Shown piece after piece: positions 7,101 through 17,100 of a stretch of DNA of 28,673 nt. The stretch is from a virus. Made by a program: the position numbers and the translations under genes. The notes beneath the pieces were generated by a model. It did not search any database. It was not told where the DNA came from and saw only the letters and a list, made by a program, of their open reading frames with translations. The stretch spans positions 1,459-30,131 of the IMG/VR virus record IMGVR_UViG_3300030106_002919. One strand, given 5' to 3'. How positions within the stretch are numbered: the stretch's first letter is position 1; each line of letters opens with the position of its first letter.

Positions 7101-10100
7101 TTTAAAGATATAAAACCTTGCATATAAGTAGCTTTTACAATCTTTGCTGCTTCATTAATGTTTCCGTCAACTACACCGCCTGTTAATATAGATATAGCTT
7201 CATTTTGAGGTTGAGTATGTTCTTCAACACCTTTAACACCCATTAATGGTTCTTTGGTGCCAGGTTTTGTTTCAAACAAAAAAGTAGGTGCATTACCCCT
7301 TAACGGTGATGTTTGAGCGTTTTGAGCAGCTAAAGCAACTTCATCTAAAAACCAAATATCATTAGAGTTGTCTTTATAATACTCATTAAAGTCTTTATAA
7401 AATTGAATTAAATCATCTAGCTTTTTTAATTCATTTTTTACATAATCAGGTTTTTTAGTGCTTTCTAACCAAGAATTTTTTATTTCTTTTTTATCAGTAT
7501 AATTAGGTTTTTTAAACGAAGCTTGTTCTTTTGATTTTCTTTTTATTATATTGTTATTCCAATTTTCTTGAACACCAAATGGTGATCTATCAACGCCAAA
7601 AGTTAAACCTTTATTTAAAAATTGTTCATATTGTGGAAACCTAGATAAAAAATTATTTGTAATTCTAGATATACCCTGTATAACTGTTTCGCCTTCAAAA
7701 GATCTAAACTTTTTTGGTAATTTTTTATTTCTATCGTATAATTTTTTAGGATCATTAGTATATCTTGCGCTAGGCGTAAAACCACTTCTTTTAGCATCTT
7801 CAATTCTACTTATATTAATATTACCAGATACTTTTTCATTAAATCTAGTTTTACTAGCGTTTTCTTTAGCTTTAGTAACACTAAACTTTATAGTAGGATC
7901 AACAATTAATCTTTGAGCAACTTTAGCTATATCTCTAGCATCAATATTAGCTCTGTTCATTGTTTCAGGAGCATAATCTCTAAACAAGCTAAAAGCAATA
8001 GCATTAACTATACCGTCTTTTCTAGTTCCTTTTAATCCACTAGGTTTACCAGTTTTAGGATTTATTGCTGGAGGATTAGCAAATTTTAAAACTTGTTCTA
8101 TTGTAGGTTTTTTTCTAGGATATTTCATAGGGCCTTGTTTTTCATTTTCTACATGAAAATCACCCTCGTCAACAGCTTTGTCTATTTGCGCTTGTGTAGT
8201 CAACCTAGTGGGTTCACCTGTGAATATTCTTTCTTCGACAGGTAGTTGACGTTCTAAAGCTACAAGTGTAGCTATTGGTAAATTTTTACCATGAAACAAT
8301 ACTTTGTAATTATCTTCTAAAACTTCATTTAAATTTTTTAATTTATTTTTTATAGTTTTAAAAGATTTTTGTTGTGAAGCATCTTTTAAATAAGTAATTA
8401 AATCTTTACTGTCAATTTCAGGAGTTACACCTTCAATTATTTCTAATGTGTTAGTTTGAAGCTCTGTGTCTAAAGCTTCATCAACAAATTGTTCGCCATC
8501 AACTCTTAAACCTTGCTTTAACTCTGATCTTGTAGTTTCTGTAGTTTGTATATCTACAGCTTCGTCAGCTACAGGTGTTCTTATAGAACCAGTTTCACCT
8601 GGTTGTATGTCTAAACTACCAACACGACCACCACCTGTTTCACGTTTATATCTATTAAAAACGTCACTAATTCTAAAATTTACTAATTCACTAATAACAA
8701 AACCGCCTAAATCATCATTTATTTCCGGGTTAAATCTTTGTATAGTACCTTCATACAACCTTTGTTTAACTTCTTGTATAAATATTTTTTTAGATTTACC
8801 AAAAACATTATCGCCTGTAACCGCATTTAAGTTTAATTGTTTATTAATTACACCATCTAATGTACTACCCACTACTAAATCCATATATACATCACCAATT
8901 ACTGTACGATCATATTCCTGTTTAGTAGTACCTTCTGGTACTAAAGCTTTTATATCATCACCTATTTCAGCTTTTATTTCATTAACTTCTTTTTTATCAA
9001 GAGTTTTCATTTCACCAGCAGTTATAGATTTTTTAACTTCAGCTGTTTGTTGTCCAGCTAAATCTACTGCTTGTTCTGTAACTCTACCTTGTTGTATGTT
9101 TTTAGAATAATCTTTTATAAAGTTATACGCTTGCTTACCATTTTCAAACTTTGCTTGTCTAAAAGGTGTAAACTGATTTATAAATGAGTTTATAGTTTCT
9201 AATATTCTTGTACCTAAGCTATCATTATATTTTATATCACCTTTAACTATTGCATCAGAAAAAACAGTAAAATATTCTTCAGCGTACTCTTCTAGTTCTT
9301 TTTGGCTACCATCTTCATTATATCTATAGTTATTATCTATACGTTGTTGAACAATGTCTAAATTACCTTCATCTCTTAACACACCTATTAAACCAGTAGC
9401 AAGTCTAACCCTAGTGTCAGCATCTGATAATTTATTATTAATAACCCTATGTAGAAGCTCGTGTGAACCTACAGATATAGCACCTACTTCAGCAGCTCTT
9501 TGATTATTTATAAATATTTTGTCACCTTGTATAAAACCATCAACGTTGGCATCTTGACCAGTGGCTTTTGTAAAATCTTGTTTGGTAGTAAACTCTTGTA
9601 TTTCAACACCTAGTTTTTCAGCGGTAGGCCTTACTGTCTCAACATTTTCTGCAACTAAACCTTCTTTGTATCTTTGTTCAGCTTGTGATCTAATATTGTT
9701 TATATCGTTTCTAGCTTTGTTTATTTTTCTTCTTATAGGTTTTGTAAAAGTTTCTTTTTCTTGCTCTGTAAACGCTTTAGAATTAACTATATCTAAAACT
9801 TGTTTACCTAAATCTTGTATATTATTTACACTTTTTTCAATACTAGATATATCTTGCTCGGTCATAGCACTGTAAGTGTTATTTCCGTTTTGTACCTCGC
9901 TAGAAATCCTTGCTTTTAAACCTTCTTGTATTCTATTTATAGTTTCAGTATCATAATCAGTTAAAGATCTTTTATGCTTTATATCTTCAAGATTAGATAT
10001 TTGTTGTATATCTTGTTGTATTTGTTTATTTACTTCAGGTGATCTTGATTCAAAAGCTGATTTTAAAGCGCTTCCACCTACAAAAATTCCTTTACCGCCA

Positions 10101-11353
10101 GCAAAACCTTGTAAAAATGTTTCAAGCCCTTCTTTTGAAAAAGCCCTATCAATAACTTCTTTTGATATTTCAGTTATACTTGCTTGTCTTTCTTTTTGTG
10201 TGCCCGCTCTTTCACCTAATAAACCATTAAATGTTTCAACAATAAATTGAGCATATTCAGTGCCGCCTTCTATTCTACCAGAATTCAACATTGAATATAA
10301 AAAGTTTTGAGCACCAGTTGTTTTAGCGTTTATAAGTTGTTGTGCTTTAGATATTCCTTTTTTTTCAAGAGCATAAGCAACAGCGCCTAAAGTAGCTGGT
10401 ATAAATACTTCAGCTTCACCATTTTTAAAAAGCTCACCTATTTCAATACCTTTTTCTTTAGCTTTATTGTTGTTATAATCTCTAACAGAAGCAGAAACCA
10501 TTTCAGAAGCTAAACCAACTCCAAAAGTACTTGCTGATATAGCCATAGAAGTACCAAAAGCTGTAACAGCGTTTGTAAAAGCAGCAACTCCACCTAAACC
10601 TTTTTCAAGTAAACCTTCTCTTTCACCTAAATCAGTAAAACCTATTGTTGGATCAATATTTAATTCTGATCTTTGTAACTCTCCTTCAATTTCTAAAAGC
10701 TTTTTTCTATTTTCTTCTGATCTTTGTCTACCCTCTTCTGTATCAAAATCAAAAGTACCAGCAAAATACCATAAATATTTAGCTCTATCGTCTACGGTTT
10801 CTAGCTGATTTATAGCGTTACCTAATGTATTCATCATGCTTTCACTAGCTGATAATTGTTCTTCACCTGTGTCTATTCTTTTTTGCCTAGCTTCTTTTTC
10901 AGCTTTTTTATCAAGCTCAACTTTTGACATACGACCAGTATAAAAATCTGTTTCACTAATAGGTTCTATAGTAGGAGGTTTACTTAATGAAGGTACAATT
11001 TCTTTTTCATATTCTTCTTTAGTATATTTACCAAAAGCTTTGCGATCTCTATTTTCATAACTTGGCACACCGGCTCCAGGACTATAATTAAAAGCAGGGT
11101 TTATAGATCTTATTAGTTCAGCTGCGGCTTGATTTTCTTTAGCTCTATCGTCAGCCATTTTATCTTCAGGATCTAACATATCTGTAGCAAATTCAGTTTG
11201 CTCCATAATAACTTGATCTGGCTCTGTCATATCAACCTCTACACCACTTCTTTCTTGAAAAAGTTCTGCACCAGGAAAATCATTTAGGAATTTTTCTTTG
11301 TTTTCAGGAGATACTTCATATATCTGACCATCAACAGAATATAATTCATTCAT
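4151..11353 (-). CDS. Giant 2400-aa multidomain (polyvalent-type) virion cargo protein: metallopeptidase plus HAD phosphatase
   Basis: Probably packed in the head and ejected into the host with the DNA. The order of visible parts is: a short leader motif (VDGQIYEVSPENKEKFL, residues 8-24); a Gly/Ala-rich hydrophobic zone at about 250-330; a zincin motif HELLH (H631, E632, H635) preceded by GDKIFINN and followed by EEYAEEYF, whose Glu near 692-693 could be the third zinc ligand; a segment at about 870-930 faintly like sigma factor region 2 (RFNPEINDDLGGF, then GSLDIQPGE); a HAD domain with motif I FDFDDT (D1572, D1574, T1576), motif II LTARP (T1651) and the acidic motif FTDD (D1707, D1708); and a C-terminal region from about M2007 (FFNTRSALLQTISAVNF) with further hydrophobic helices to about 2235, resembling the large polyvalent-protein-associated regions of phage proteins. 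There is no lytic transglycosylase motif. It follows the 618-aa gene within the late block. The enzyme motifs are directly visible; the delivery role is inferred. Confidence 0.8.
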   Translation of the reverse strand: MNELYSVDGQIYEVSPENKEKFLNDFPGAELFQERSGVEVDMTEPDQVIMEQTEFATDMLDPEDKMADDRAKENQAAAELIRSINPAFNYSPGAGVPSYENRDRKAFGKYTKEEYEKEIVPSLSKPPTIEPISETDFYTGRMSKVELDKKAEKEARQKRIDTGEEQLSASESMMNTLGNAINQLETVDDRAKYLWYFAGTFDFDTEEGRQRSEENRKKLLEIEGELQRSELNIDPTIGFTDLGEREGLLEKGLGGVAAFTNAVTAFGTSMAISASTFGVGLASEMVSASVRDYNNNKAKEKGIEIGELFKNGEAEVFIPATLGAVAYALEKKGISKAQQLINAKTTGAQNFLYSMLNSGRIEGGTEYAQFIVETFNGLLGERAGTQKERQASITEISKEVIDRAFSKEGLETFLQGFAGGKGIFVGGSALKSAFESRSPEVNKQIQQDIQQISNLEDIKHKRSLTDYDTETINRIQEGLKARISSEVQNGNNTYSAMTEQDISSIEKSVNNIQDLGKQVLDIVNSKAFTEQEKETFTKPIRRKINKARNDINNIRSQAEQRYKEGLVAENVETVRPTAEKLGVEIQEFTTKQDFTKATGQDANVDGFIQGDKIFINNQRAAEVGAISVGSHELLHRVINNKLSDADTRVRLATGLIGVLRDEGNLDIVQQRIDNNYRYNEDGSQKELEEYAEEYFTVFSDAIVKGDIKYNDSLGTRILETINSFINQFTPFRQAKFENGKQAYNFIKDYSKNIQQGRVTEQAVDLAGQQTAEVKKSITAGEMKTLDKKEVNEIKAEIGDDIKALVPEGTTKQEYDRTVIGDVYMDLVVGSTLDGVINKQLNLNAVTGDNVFGKSKKIFIQEVKQRLYEGTIQRFNPEINDDLGGFVISELVNFRISDVFNRYKRETGGGRVGSLDIQPGETGSIRTPVADEAVDIQTTETTRSELKQGLRVDGEQFVDEALDTELQTNTLEIIEGVTPEIDSKDLITYLKDASQQKSFKTIKNKLKNLNEVLEDNYKVLFHGKNLPIATLVALERQLPVEERIFTGEPTRLTTQAQIDKAVDEGDFHVENEKQGPMKYPRKKPTIEQVLKFANPPAINPKTGKPSGLKGTRKDGIVNAIAFSLFRDYAPETMNRANIDARDIAKVAQRLIVDPTIKFSVTKAKENASKTRFNEKVSGNINISRIEDAKRSGFTPSARYTNDPKKLYDRNKKLPKKFRSFEGETVIQGISRITNNFLSRFPQYEQFLNKGLTFGVDRSPFGVQENWNNNIIKRKSKEQASFKKPNYTDKKEIKNSWLESTKKPDYVKNELKKLDDLIQFYKDFNEYYKDNSNDIWFLDEVALAAQNAQTSPLRGNAPTFLFETKPGTKEPLMGVKGVEEHTQPQNEAISILTGGVVDGNINEAAKIVKATYMQGFISLKNNDLLDVDYKSTVPDLMYTAIENNLNLDPGLLSVIRLVESNIDLNSQYYIPTKQLLSEYFFNDSNINIKTQKQLIRDLFKGNLTLKELRNYGNINSNVSKNKPKVLNKNLNETTAKYSKSNNNDGLLNDLNSHDQALRNARNLDTPKKGISIFDFDDTLATSKSKVIVEMPNGTTKKITPAEFAKQHSSLEQDGATFDFSEFNKVVDGKPGPLAAKIKKAIDKFGNKDVFVLTARPQASAASIKAFLDGIGVNIPLKNITGLQDGTPQAKANWVTGKAAEGYNDFYFTDDVYKNVKAVQDALEVLDVKSKTRLAYSDRVKKLDRDFNDIIEAKTGIAAEKEYSRAKAAVVGANKGKFTFFIPPSAEDFVGLLYNTLSKGKLGDSQMAWYKKNLLDPYASAMAAISRERIALMDDYKALKKQLGVVPKNLRKKIPGEEFTNEQAVRVYMWNKQGMNIPGLSKADLKELTDYIEKNVDLKVFGDQLININKAEGYTEPTSSWLGGTITTDMLRGLGTTKRAKHLQQWQQNVDIIFSDKNLNKLEATNGKPYRTALEGILQRMKTGRNRAFTGDSMTGRVTDWLTNSIGTIMFFNTRSALLQTISAVNFVNFSDNNIFKAGKAYGNQKQFWSDFMTLMNSEFLVDRRRGLRINVNEADIANMANEGGARGVVSKLLEFGFLPTQIADSFAIASGGATFYRNRINTYKKQGLSDQQAQEQAFNDFREIAEESQQSSRPDRISQQQAGPLGRIILAFANTPMQYARLIKKAASDLKNRRGDVKTNISKIIYYGVAQNLIFNALQQAVFAIAFGDNEDEEDEKDKYINTANGMLDSLLRGVGIAGAFVSVGKNIIKRVIDESEKDNPKYEKITADFARISPPISSKLSRLGQAGRAFQWEKDEMIEKGFSIDNPALMAGANVISAATNIPIDRLVRKANNVNTAVSQDLELWERFALMGGWQDWEIGVDDKQKIKSKKKRTFGTTIEF

Positions 11354-11354
11354 A

Positions 11355-13211
11355 CTAACTTGGTTTTTTTACGTATGATTTATCTACTACTTGTACTTGA
11401 TCACCAGCTGATTGAACACCATACTCAACACCTATTCCAGGCGTTTTAGCTATATTCATAAGACCAGTTGATTGAAAAGGATCTTGAACAGTGCTTACAT
11501 CTCCACCTGATAAAAACAAGCTTTGTGCGTAGTTTATAGCTCTAGCTTGATCAACATTGCTACCAAATGAGTCTCTAGCATAAATACCCATAGCACCCAA
11601 TATAGTACCATCAAATCCAGCAACAGGTTCAAATTTACCGCCTTTTGCAGGTACTTTAAACACAACGTTTTCTTTACCTCCAACTGTTCCTGAAACCGCA
11701 GCATCAAAATCATCTGCTGTTACCATTTCTGATTTCTTTTTAATATCTTTATTTGTGCTTTCAACCCACCTGTCTCTTAATTGGTTTTTATTACTTAATA
11801 GTTCTTCTTTTGTAAAGTAAAAATCACCACTTTTACTAGATTTAGTCATTAAATCAACAAATCTACTTGGATCAACTGTTTGTTTAGCAAATATATCACC
11901 ACTAGCTCCTTCAAAAGCTTGAGTATCTACAAGAGATTTAAATGAAGTATATAAAGAGTTACCAGCTATAGAATTACCTTTATCAGGACCATCTTTTATA
12001 ACTGTATCTTTTTGATACTGTACAACGTTTCTTGATAACGCTCTACCGTCTTCGCCTCTTATATAACCAGTATTACCATTTACAACTTTAAATTCTTCTT
12101 TAGCCTGATCTTGTAGTAGAATTAACTTTTGTTCATCGCTTAATTTTAAATTAACTATATCAGAAGCATTTTCAACACCTAATTGATCTAACATTTCTCT
12201 AGTAGGTGTAAAAGAACCATCTTTATATTTACTACTTAATTGTGACCAAGCTGATTCATATATAGCGTCGTTTTCACCACGGTATCTGTCAATAGCAAAC
12301 TTATTAGCAAACTCATCTGTTTTACTATACCAATCACTTCTTATATATTTAGCTGCGTTTTTAGTTGTTTGAACTTGCGCGCCACCTGGTAATTCAAGAC
12401 TAACGCTTGCGCCATCAGTATTATAAGTTGCTTTTACAGTAGTATAACCTGGCGTTGAACCATCTTTACCTATTGCTTTTTGAGTATCAAGACCTAAATT
12501 AGATTTAACATTAAAGTTATCGCTAAGCCATTGATCTGTCATTGCACTAGCGTTTATAAACTGTCCATTAACTTCAAAACCATATTGAGTAGTACCTTTT
12601 AATCTACCTTCACCAGGTCTTGAAGATATTTTTACAGCGCTAGGGTTTTCTGAATTAATTTTAGCAAACTGATCTATTGTTAAACTACTATTTTTACCAT
12701 CAGCTCCAGGTAAAAACTTATTACTTACATTTACATCGTAAACATCTGGGTCACTAACGTATTGTAAATATTTTTGAAAACTAGAACCTTCAGCACCAAT
12801 AGCTTGTTTATATCCATTTATATGATTTTGTATTGCAGCTTTTCCTCTTGTATCAGCTTTTTCATATTGTTTTTGTAAAGCAGCTAGCTCTGTATTTGCC
12901 CATGTTTGATTAATTGTTGGGTTTACTTCTATAGAGTAAGTTTTACCAAAGTCAGGAGAGTTAGGATCATTATTCTTTAAAAAATCATTTTTACCTAACT
13001 CAAAAGCTGTATTAAAGCCTTGTAATTCTTCTTCTGTTTTTTCTTCTTCTTCAGGTATTCTAAATGTAGACGCTACACCTCTGCTAAAAGCAGTATAATC
13101 TTCTATGCCTAACCTAGGGTTTTCATACGTGCCTCCTGTTGTTGTTCTAGCGCCGCTACCTAAATTAGCGCTCATATAAGGACTTCTGTTTGTTCTTGGT
13201 TTTGTTGCCAT
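11355..13211 (-). CDS. Virion-associated protein, 618 aa, unknown function (probable ejected cargo)
   Basis: A soluble-looking protein without a signal peptide or membrane segment. The N-terminus is low in structure (Thr/Gly/Arg-rich, then an EEEEKTEEE acidic patch near 54-63). The rest mixes charged helices with Gly/Ser-rich stretches. I recognise no domain. It sits between the Ala/Gln-rich internal virion protein (stop-to-start gap 3 bases) and the 2400-aa cargo protein. In podoviruses this place after the nozzle gene is normally held by a set of internal or ejection proteins, such as T7 gp14-gp15-gp16 or the crAss-like cargo proteins. By position and size it is the analogue of the middle member, but no sequence evidence confirms homology. 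It ends in TAG. Confidence 0.6.
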   Translation of the reverse strand: MATKPRTNRSPYMSANLGSGARTTTGGTYENPRLGIEDYTAFSRGVASTFRIPEEEEKTEEELQGFNTAFELGKNDFLKNNDPNSPDFGKTYSIEVNPTINQTWANTELAALQKQYEKADTRGKAAIQNHINGYKQAIGAEGSSFQKYLQYVSDPDVYDVNVSNKFLPGADGKNSSLTIDQFAKINSENPSAVKISSRPGEGRLKGTTQYGFEVNGQFINASAMTDQWLSDNFNVKSNLGLDTQKAIGKDGSTPGYTTVKATYNTDGASVSLELPGGAQVQTTKNAAKYIRSDWYSKTDEFANKFAIDRYRGENDAIYESAWSQLSSKYKDGSFTPTREMLDQLGVENASDIVNLKLSDEQKLILLQDQAKEEFKVVNGNTGYIRGEDGRALSRNVVQYQKDTVIKDGPDKGNSIAGNSLYTSFKSLVDTQAFEGASGDIFAKQTVDPSRFVDLMTKSSKSGDFYFTKEELLSNKNQLRDRWVESTNKDIKKKSEMVTADDFDAAVSGTVGGKENVVFKVPAKGGKFEPVAGFDGTILGAMGIYARDSFGSNVDQARAINYAQSLFLSGGDVSTVQDPFQSTGLMNIAKTPGIGVEYGVQSAGDQVQVVDKSYVKKPS

Positions 13212-13214
13212 AAT

Positions 13215-14177
13215 TTAATTTATTACTGGTATTTGCATCATTGTATTATAATATTCATCACTAATACCAATTGAAGCATAAGGATTTGTAGGTACATTAG
13301 AGAATACATTTGCAACTTGTTCTTGTCCTGGAGGTAAATTTCCAAAATTAGGTGCTGTGTTTATATATTCTTGAGCTCTACTAGATACCATGTTTCCATA
13401 TAGATTATTAAAATTTTTACTAGTTTCTGTAGTTAAATCAACATTAGCGCCGCTAGGAAGAGTTATAGGATTCTCTTTTTTAGCAAAAGGTCCACTTTTT
13501 CCAAAACCACCTTGTGCAGCAAAAGTACCTAAAGCACCCACAGCTTGACCTATCATCTGTGAGCTTTGCGCTCCATATGCCGCCGCTTGTTGATTAAATG
13601 AGCTTTCTAAACTAGCTTGTCTATTTAACTGTTGCATTTCTCTTCTTTCTTGTGCTTGGAACGAAGCCATTTCAGCTCTTTGTCTCATCTGCGCAGCTTG
13701 TACTTCACCTTGCGCTCTTAGCTGTGCGTTTCTAGCTTCTTGTTGTTCTATACTAGCAGAAACACCTCTTTTACTTTGTGCAGCAGCTCTTGCTAAAGCA
13801 GTAGCACCACCAGCACTAGCTCCTGTAGCTCTTAATGTATCTAGTGTACTAGCTAAAGATATATCAGCTTGTTCAGCTTGTATTTCAGATGCTCTAGTAG
13901 CCACTTGTAAATTAGAGTAAGGATTTTCAAACTCTTGACCAAATGTAGGTATGTCTTGCCTGTTAGCCTCTAGCTCCATACGTTGTCCAGCGGCTGCTCT
14001 TTCTTTTCTTTGAGCCCGTCTTTTTGCAGCACCTGCAGATACACCACCAAATATACCGCTAAGAACACTAACACCCGCTGAAATTATTGCAGCAGTAGCT
14101 AAACCACCAGTTGGTTCTGCAAAAACTGGTATTGTTACAAAAAACAAACCTAAAAATAAATATAATCTTTCTTCCAT
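13215..14177 (-). CDS. Ala/Gln-rich internal virion protein (T7 gp14-like architecture)
   Basis: A 320-residue protein. Residues 5-20 form a hydrophobic stretch ending VFAEP that looks like a cleavable signal peptide. It is followed by a second small-residue hydrophobic helix (about 26-50, ATAAIISAGVSVLSGIFGG) and a basic KRRAQRKER patch at 52-60. From about 95 to 205 it is a long Ala/Gln/Arg helical region typical of internal virion proteins that assemble in the head and then insert into the host envelope. The C-terminus is Asn/Pro/Gly-rich. Downstream of the nozzle gene and upstream of two larger putative cargo proteins, it fits the smallest ejection protein that forms the outer-membrane channel. 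If the signal-like N-terminus is really translated, it is unusual for a capsid-packed protein. An internal start could remove it, but I see no better start with support. Confidence 0.65.
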   Translation of the reverse strand: MEERLYLFLGLFFVTIPVFAEPTGGLATAAIISAGVSVLSGIFGGVSAGAAKRRAQRKERAAAGQRMELEANRQDIPTFGQEFENPYSNLQVATRASEIQAEQADISLASTLDTLRATGASAGGATALARAAAQSKRGVSASIEQQEARNAQLRAQGEVQAAQMRQRAEMASFQAQERREMQQLNRQASLESSFNQQAAAYGAQSSQMIGQAVGALGTFAAQGGFGKSGPFAKKENPITLPSGANVDLTTETSKNFNNLYGNMVSSRAQEYINTAPNFGNLPPGQEQVANVFSNVPTNPYASIGISDEYYNTMMQIPVIN

Positions 14178-14179
14178 AA

Positions 14180-17100
14180 TTATTGTGATGAATATACAGT
14201 TTCACTGTTTACAGCGTAAAGTTCACCTTTACTTACAGCTGAAGCTACTGCTTCACTTGGTTTCCAGTACTGCATTTTTACTTTATTAAAATATCCTTTT
14301 ACACCTGATAAATCAACACCCACTACTTGATTTAAAGCAGTTGTTGTTGTATTATTTCTTATATGCCCATAATACTTGTTTTCTTTGTTTATAAAGTTTA
14401 CAGGTATCGATAATGAAGACACTGTTGTGTCATTGCTTAAAACAGGAAAAGCAGAGTGTATATCTGTTTCTGCTGAAGCCATTTTCCAACCGCTACTACC
14501 TTCATACTCTATTGTATGAAAGTTTTTAACCACAGCTGCTTGATCGTTAAATACAAACTCTATATTAGATGGATCTGTATAGGCAGATTTATAAAAGACA
14601 CATCTTTGAACATCATCGCTGTAATGTTTGTATAAGTTTTGTAAATTATAAGTGTAAAACTCATTACTTAAACTAAACCCAAATGTAGGCTTATATGTAT
14701 AAAACGAAACCCAACCACTTGATGATTCATCAAATGATAAAGTTGAATATGTATCTTTTGATATTGTTGTAGAGTCAAATGATGTTCCGTATTCAGGATT
14801 ATAAGTAGAAGCTACACTATTTTTGTTTTGTAATGAAACAACGTATTTATTTTTTTGCTCGTCATACATACCATATACTCTGTCCGCGTTTTGTAAGTTA
14901 TCTCTAAAAAAACTACGCATACCATTATTTGATATAGGTGTTAGTCCGTCTTGTGATAACCTCATTATAGTACCTCTACTTTTATCAGAAAAATATTTTC
15001 TACCACCGTATACTGCAAAACTTTCAGGATTTTTACTTATTCCATATTTACCACCAAAACTACCAACTTGACCTATAACAACTTTAGAAGCTGTTGTTAG
15101 TGGTTGACCCTCTTGAGTAAATATAGCGTCTTTATCTATCAACGCTCTACTAACTTTATTTTCTTGAAATATTATTAAATTAGTATCTTCAGCATAAAGC
15201 TTTTGTATACTACCATTTATAACATCAACAGCTCTAGTAATACTTTCACCAATAGAAAATTGATTTGTTTCGTTTAGTTTTGTTTTTGAATTAAAAACAC
15301 CAGAGTGTATTAAAGCATTACTTCTAATTCTTTGCGCGTATTTTTCGTCTATAATATGAGCTTTAACACCTAGATCAACAGAGTCATCATTAAAACCTCC
15401 TTTAATTCTTGATTCTTCAATATGAAAAACACCTGGTTTATTGACTAAATCTGTACCACCACCAGATAATATAAATGTGTTATAATATTTAATTGGAACT
15501 ACTTTTGCTGCAACATCGTAAAAAAGATCATCTACACCATCTGCATCAGTATCAAAACCTATTTGATCTATAACGCTTCTTATTTCACTAGCTAAACCGC
15601 AAGTTGAAGATTCAAAAAATATATCTAAATTAGATTTAACAGGATTAGTTTCTAAAACAGTTAAACCAGTTTTAACAGCAATAGGTTGTTCTTCAATATT
15701 TTGTATAATTAAACTAAAACCTTCATCAATATCAACATCATGAGATAGTTTTAATCTTTGAAAATATTTTATTTCACCGTTAACTATTCTAGATTTTGTT
15801 TCTACAGCTTCTATTAATATAGGATCATACAATCCCATCATTTGATTACCACTAGTATATATACCTAGTTGTGTTAATTTTTGCTTAATTCCATCAGGAA
15901 AAATTTTTCTATCACAATGTATAGACATTCTAGTTCCGGCATCATTAAACTCTATTTCATCAACAATAGGGTATCTTACAGTGCTGTGGTCACCGTGTTC
16001 AACTTCTTGAGAAGTAGTAAATAAAAACTGTGTATCTGCAAAATCATCTATACTAGATACACCATAATATCTAAAACCCGCTGCGGTTTCAGGATTATCA
16101 TCTTCATCTTTATGTCTATAATCAATAAATTGACCAACTCTAGCTTTTGTTATTTCATTTCTAAAACTAGTTTCATCAGCAATAACACTTTTACTTTCCC
16201 AATCACCTCCAATGCTAGTAGTAGTAGTGCCTTGCTCATCATTATCTATTCTAATTTTTTGAGCAAGCTTACCCATTCTTTCAGGAACAATATCCTCTAT
16301 TGTTAAATTATTTTGTTCAGCTAAAACTGAATTAGCTAACGCGTCAAATCTTCTTTGAGCAATTTGATGTCCAACTCTAATATAAGGATTTATTGTATTT
16401 CCATCACCAACTAAAACATATGAATTATCATTTTCATTGCTTTCAAAAACAGGAACTGTTATACTATATAAAACATCGTTATCATTACTATTATTTAAAG
16501 ACTTTAGTTGTGCAACAAGAGGATTTTTTTTAGCTGTGATAAAATCATGAACTCTATCTTTATCTCTATCACCACCAGCGTCTGTTAATAAACCTTGTTC
16601 TCTAGCAGTGCCAACAGTCATAACTTCTAAAAAATCTTGATCAATACCCATCACAGATATATTACTTTCTTCACCAGAACTTTTAACAACTTTAGGAAAC
16701 AACAAAGTATCAGAACCCGCTACACCTTCTCTAATTTCATCTACTTCATTAACATCTCTTGGTACTTTATTTATATTGTCTCCATATAAACTAATCCAAG
16801 AAAAACCTAGTATAGCGTCACTATTATTAGCTTCATTATTCCAGTTATCAGCTGGGTGATTTACATATAAGTTGTAATATTCTTGTTCTTGTTGTTTTAC
16901 AACTATTTTGTAGCTATACCAACCATAAGGATTATATGATTCACTTTCTATATCTCCATTGTATAAATCTTCAGAATTAATAGCTTCATTAAAAACTATA
17001 GAAAGCTCTTTACCATAAATATTTTTATTAATCCCACTCCAACTATAAAATTTTTCTCCAAAATCTTCACTAGTAACATCAAGTTCTGTATATGTTTCAG

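Noticed and set aside
8466-9110. A 214-codon plus-strand frame opposite the giant cargo gene
   Set aside because: Antisense shadow; Ser/Leu/Pro-rich composition typical of reverse-read AT-rich coding DNA, with no domain and no context.
4151-11353. Lytic transglycosylase domain expected in a T7 gp16-like giant protein
   Set aside because: I could not find a convincing catalytic Glu context or SLT motif anywhere in the protein.
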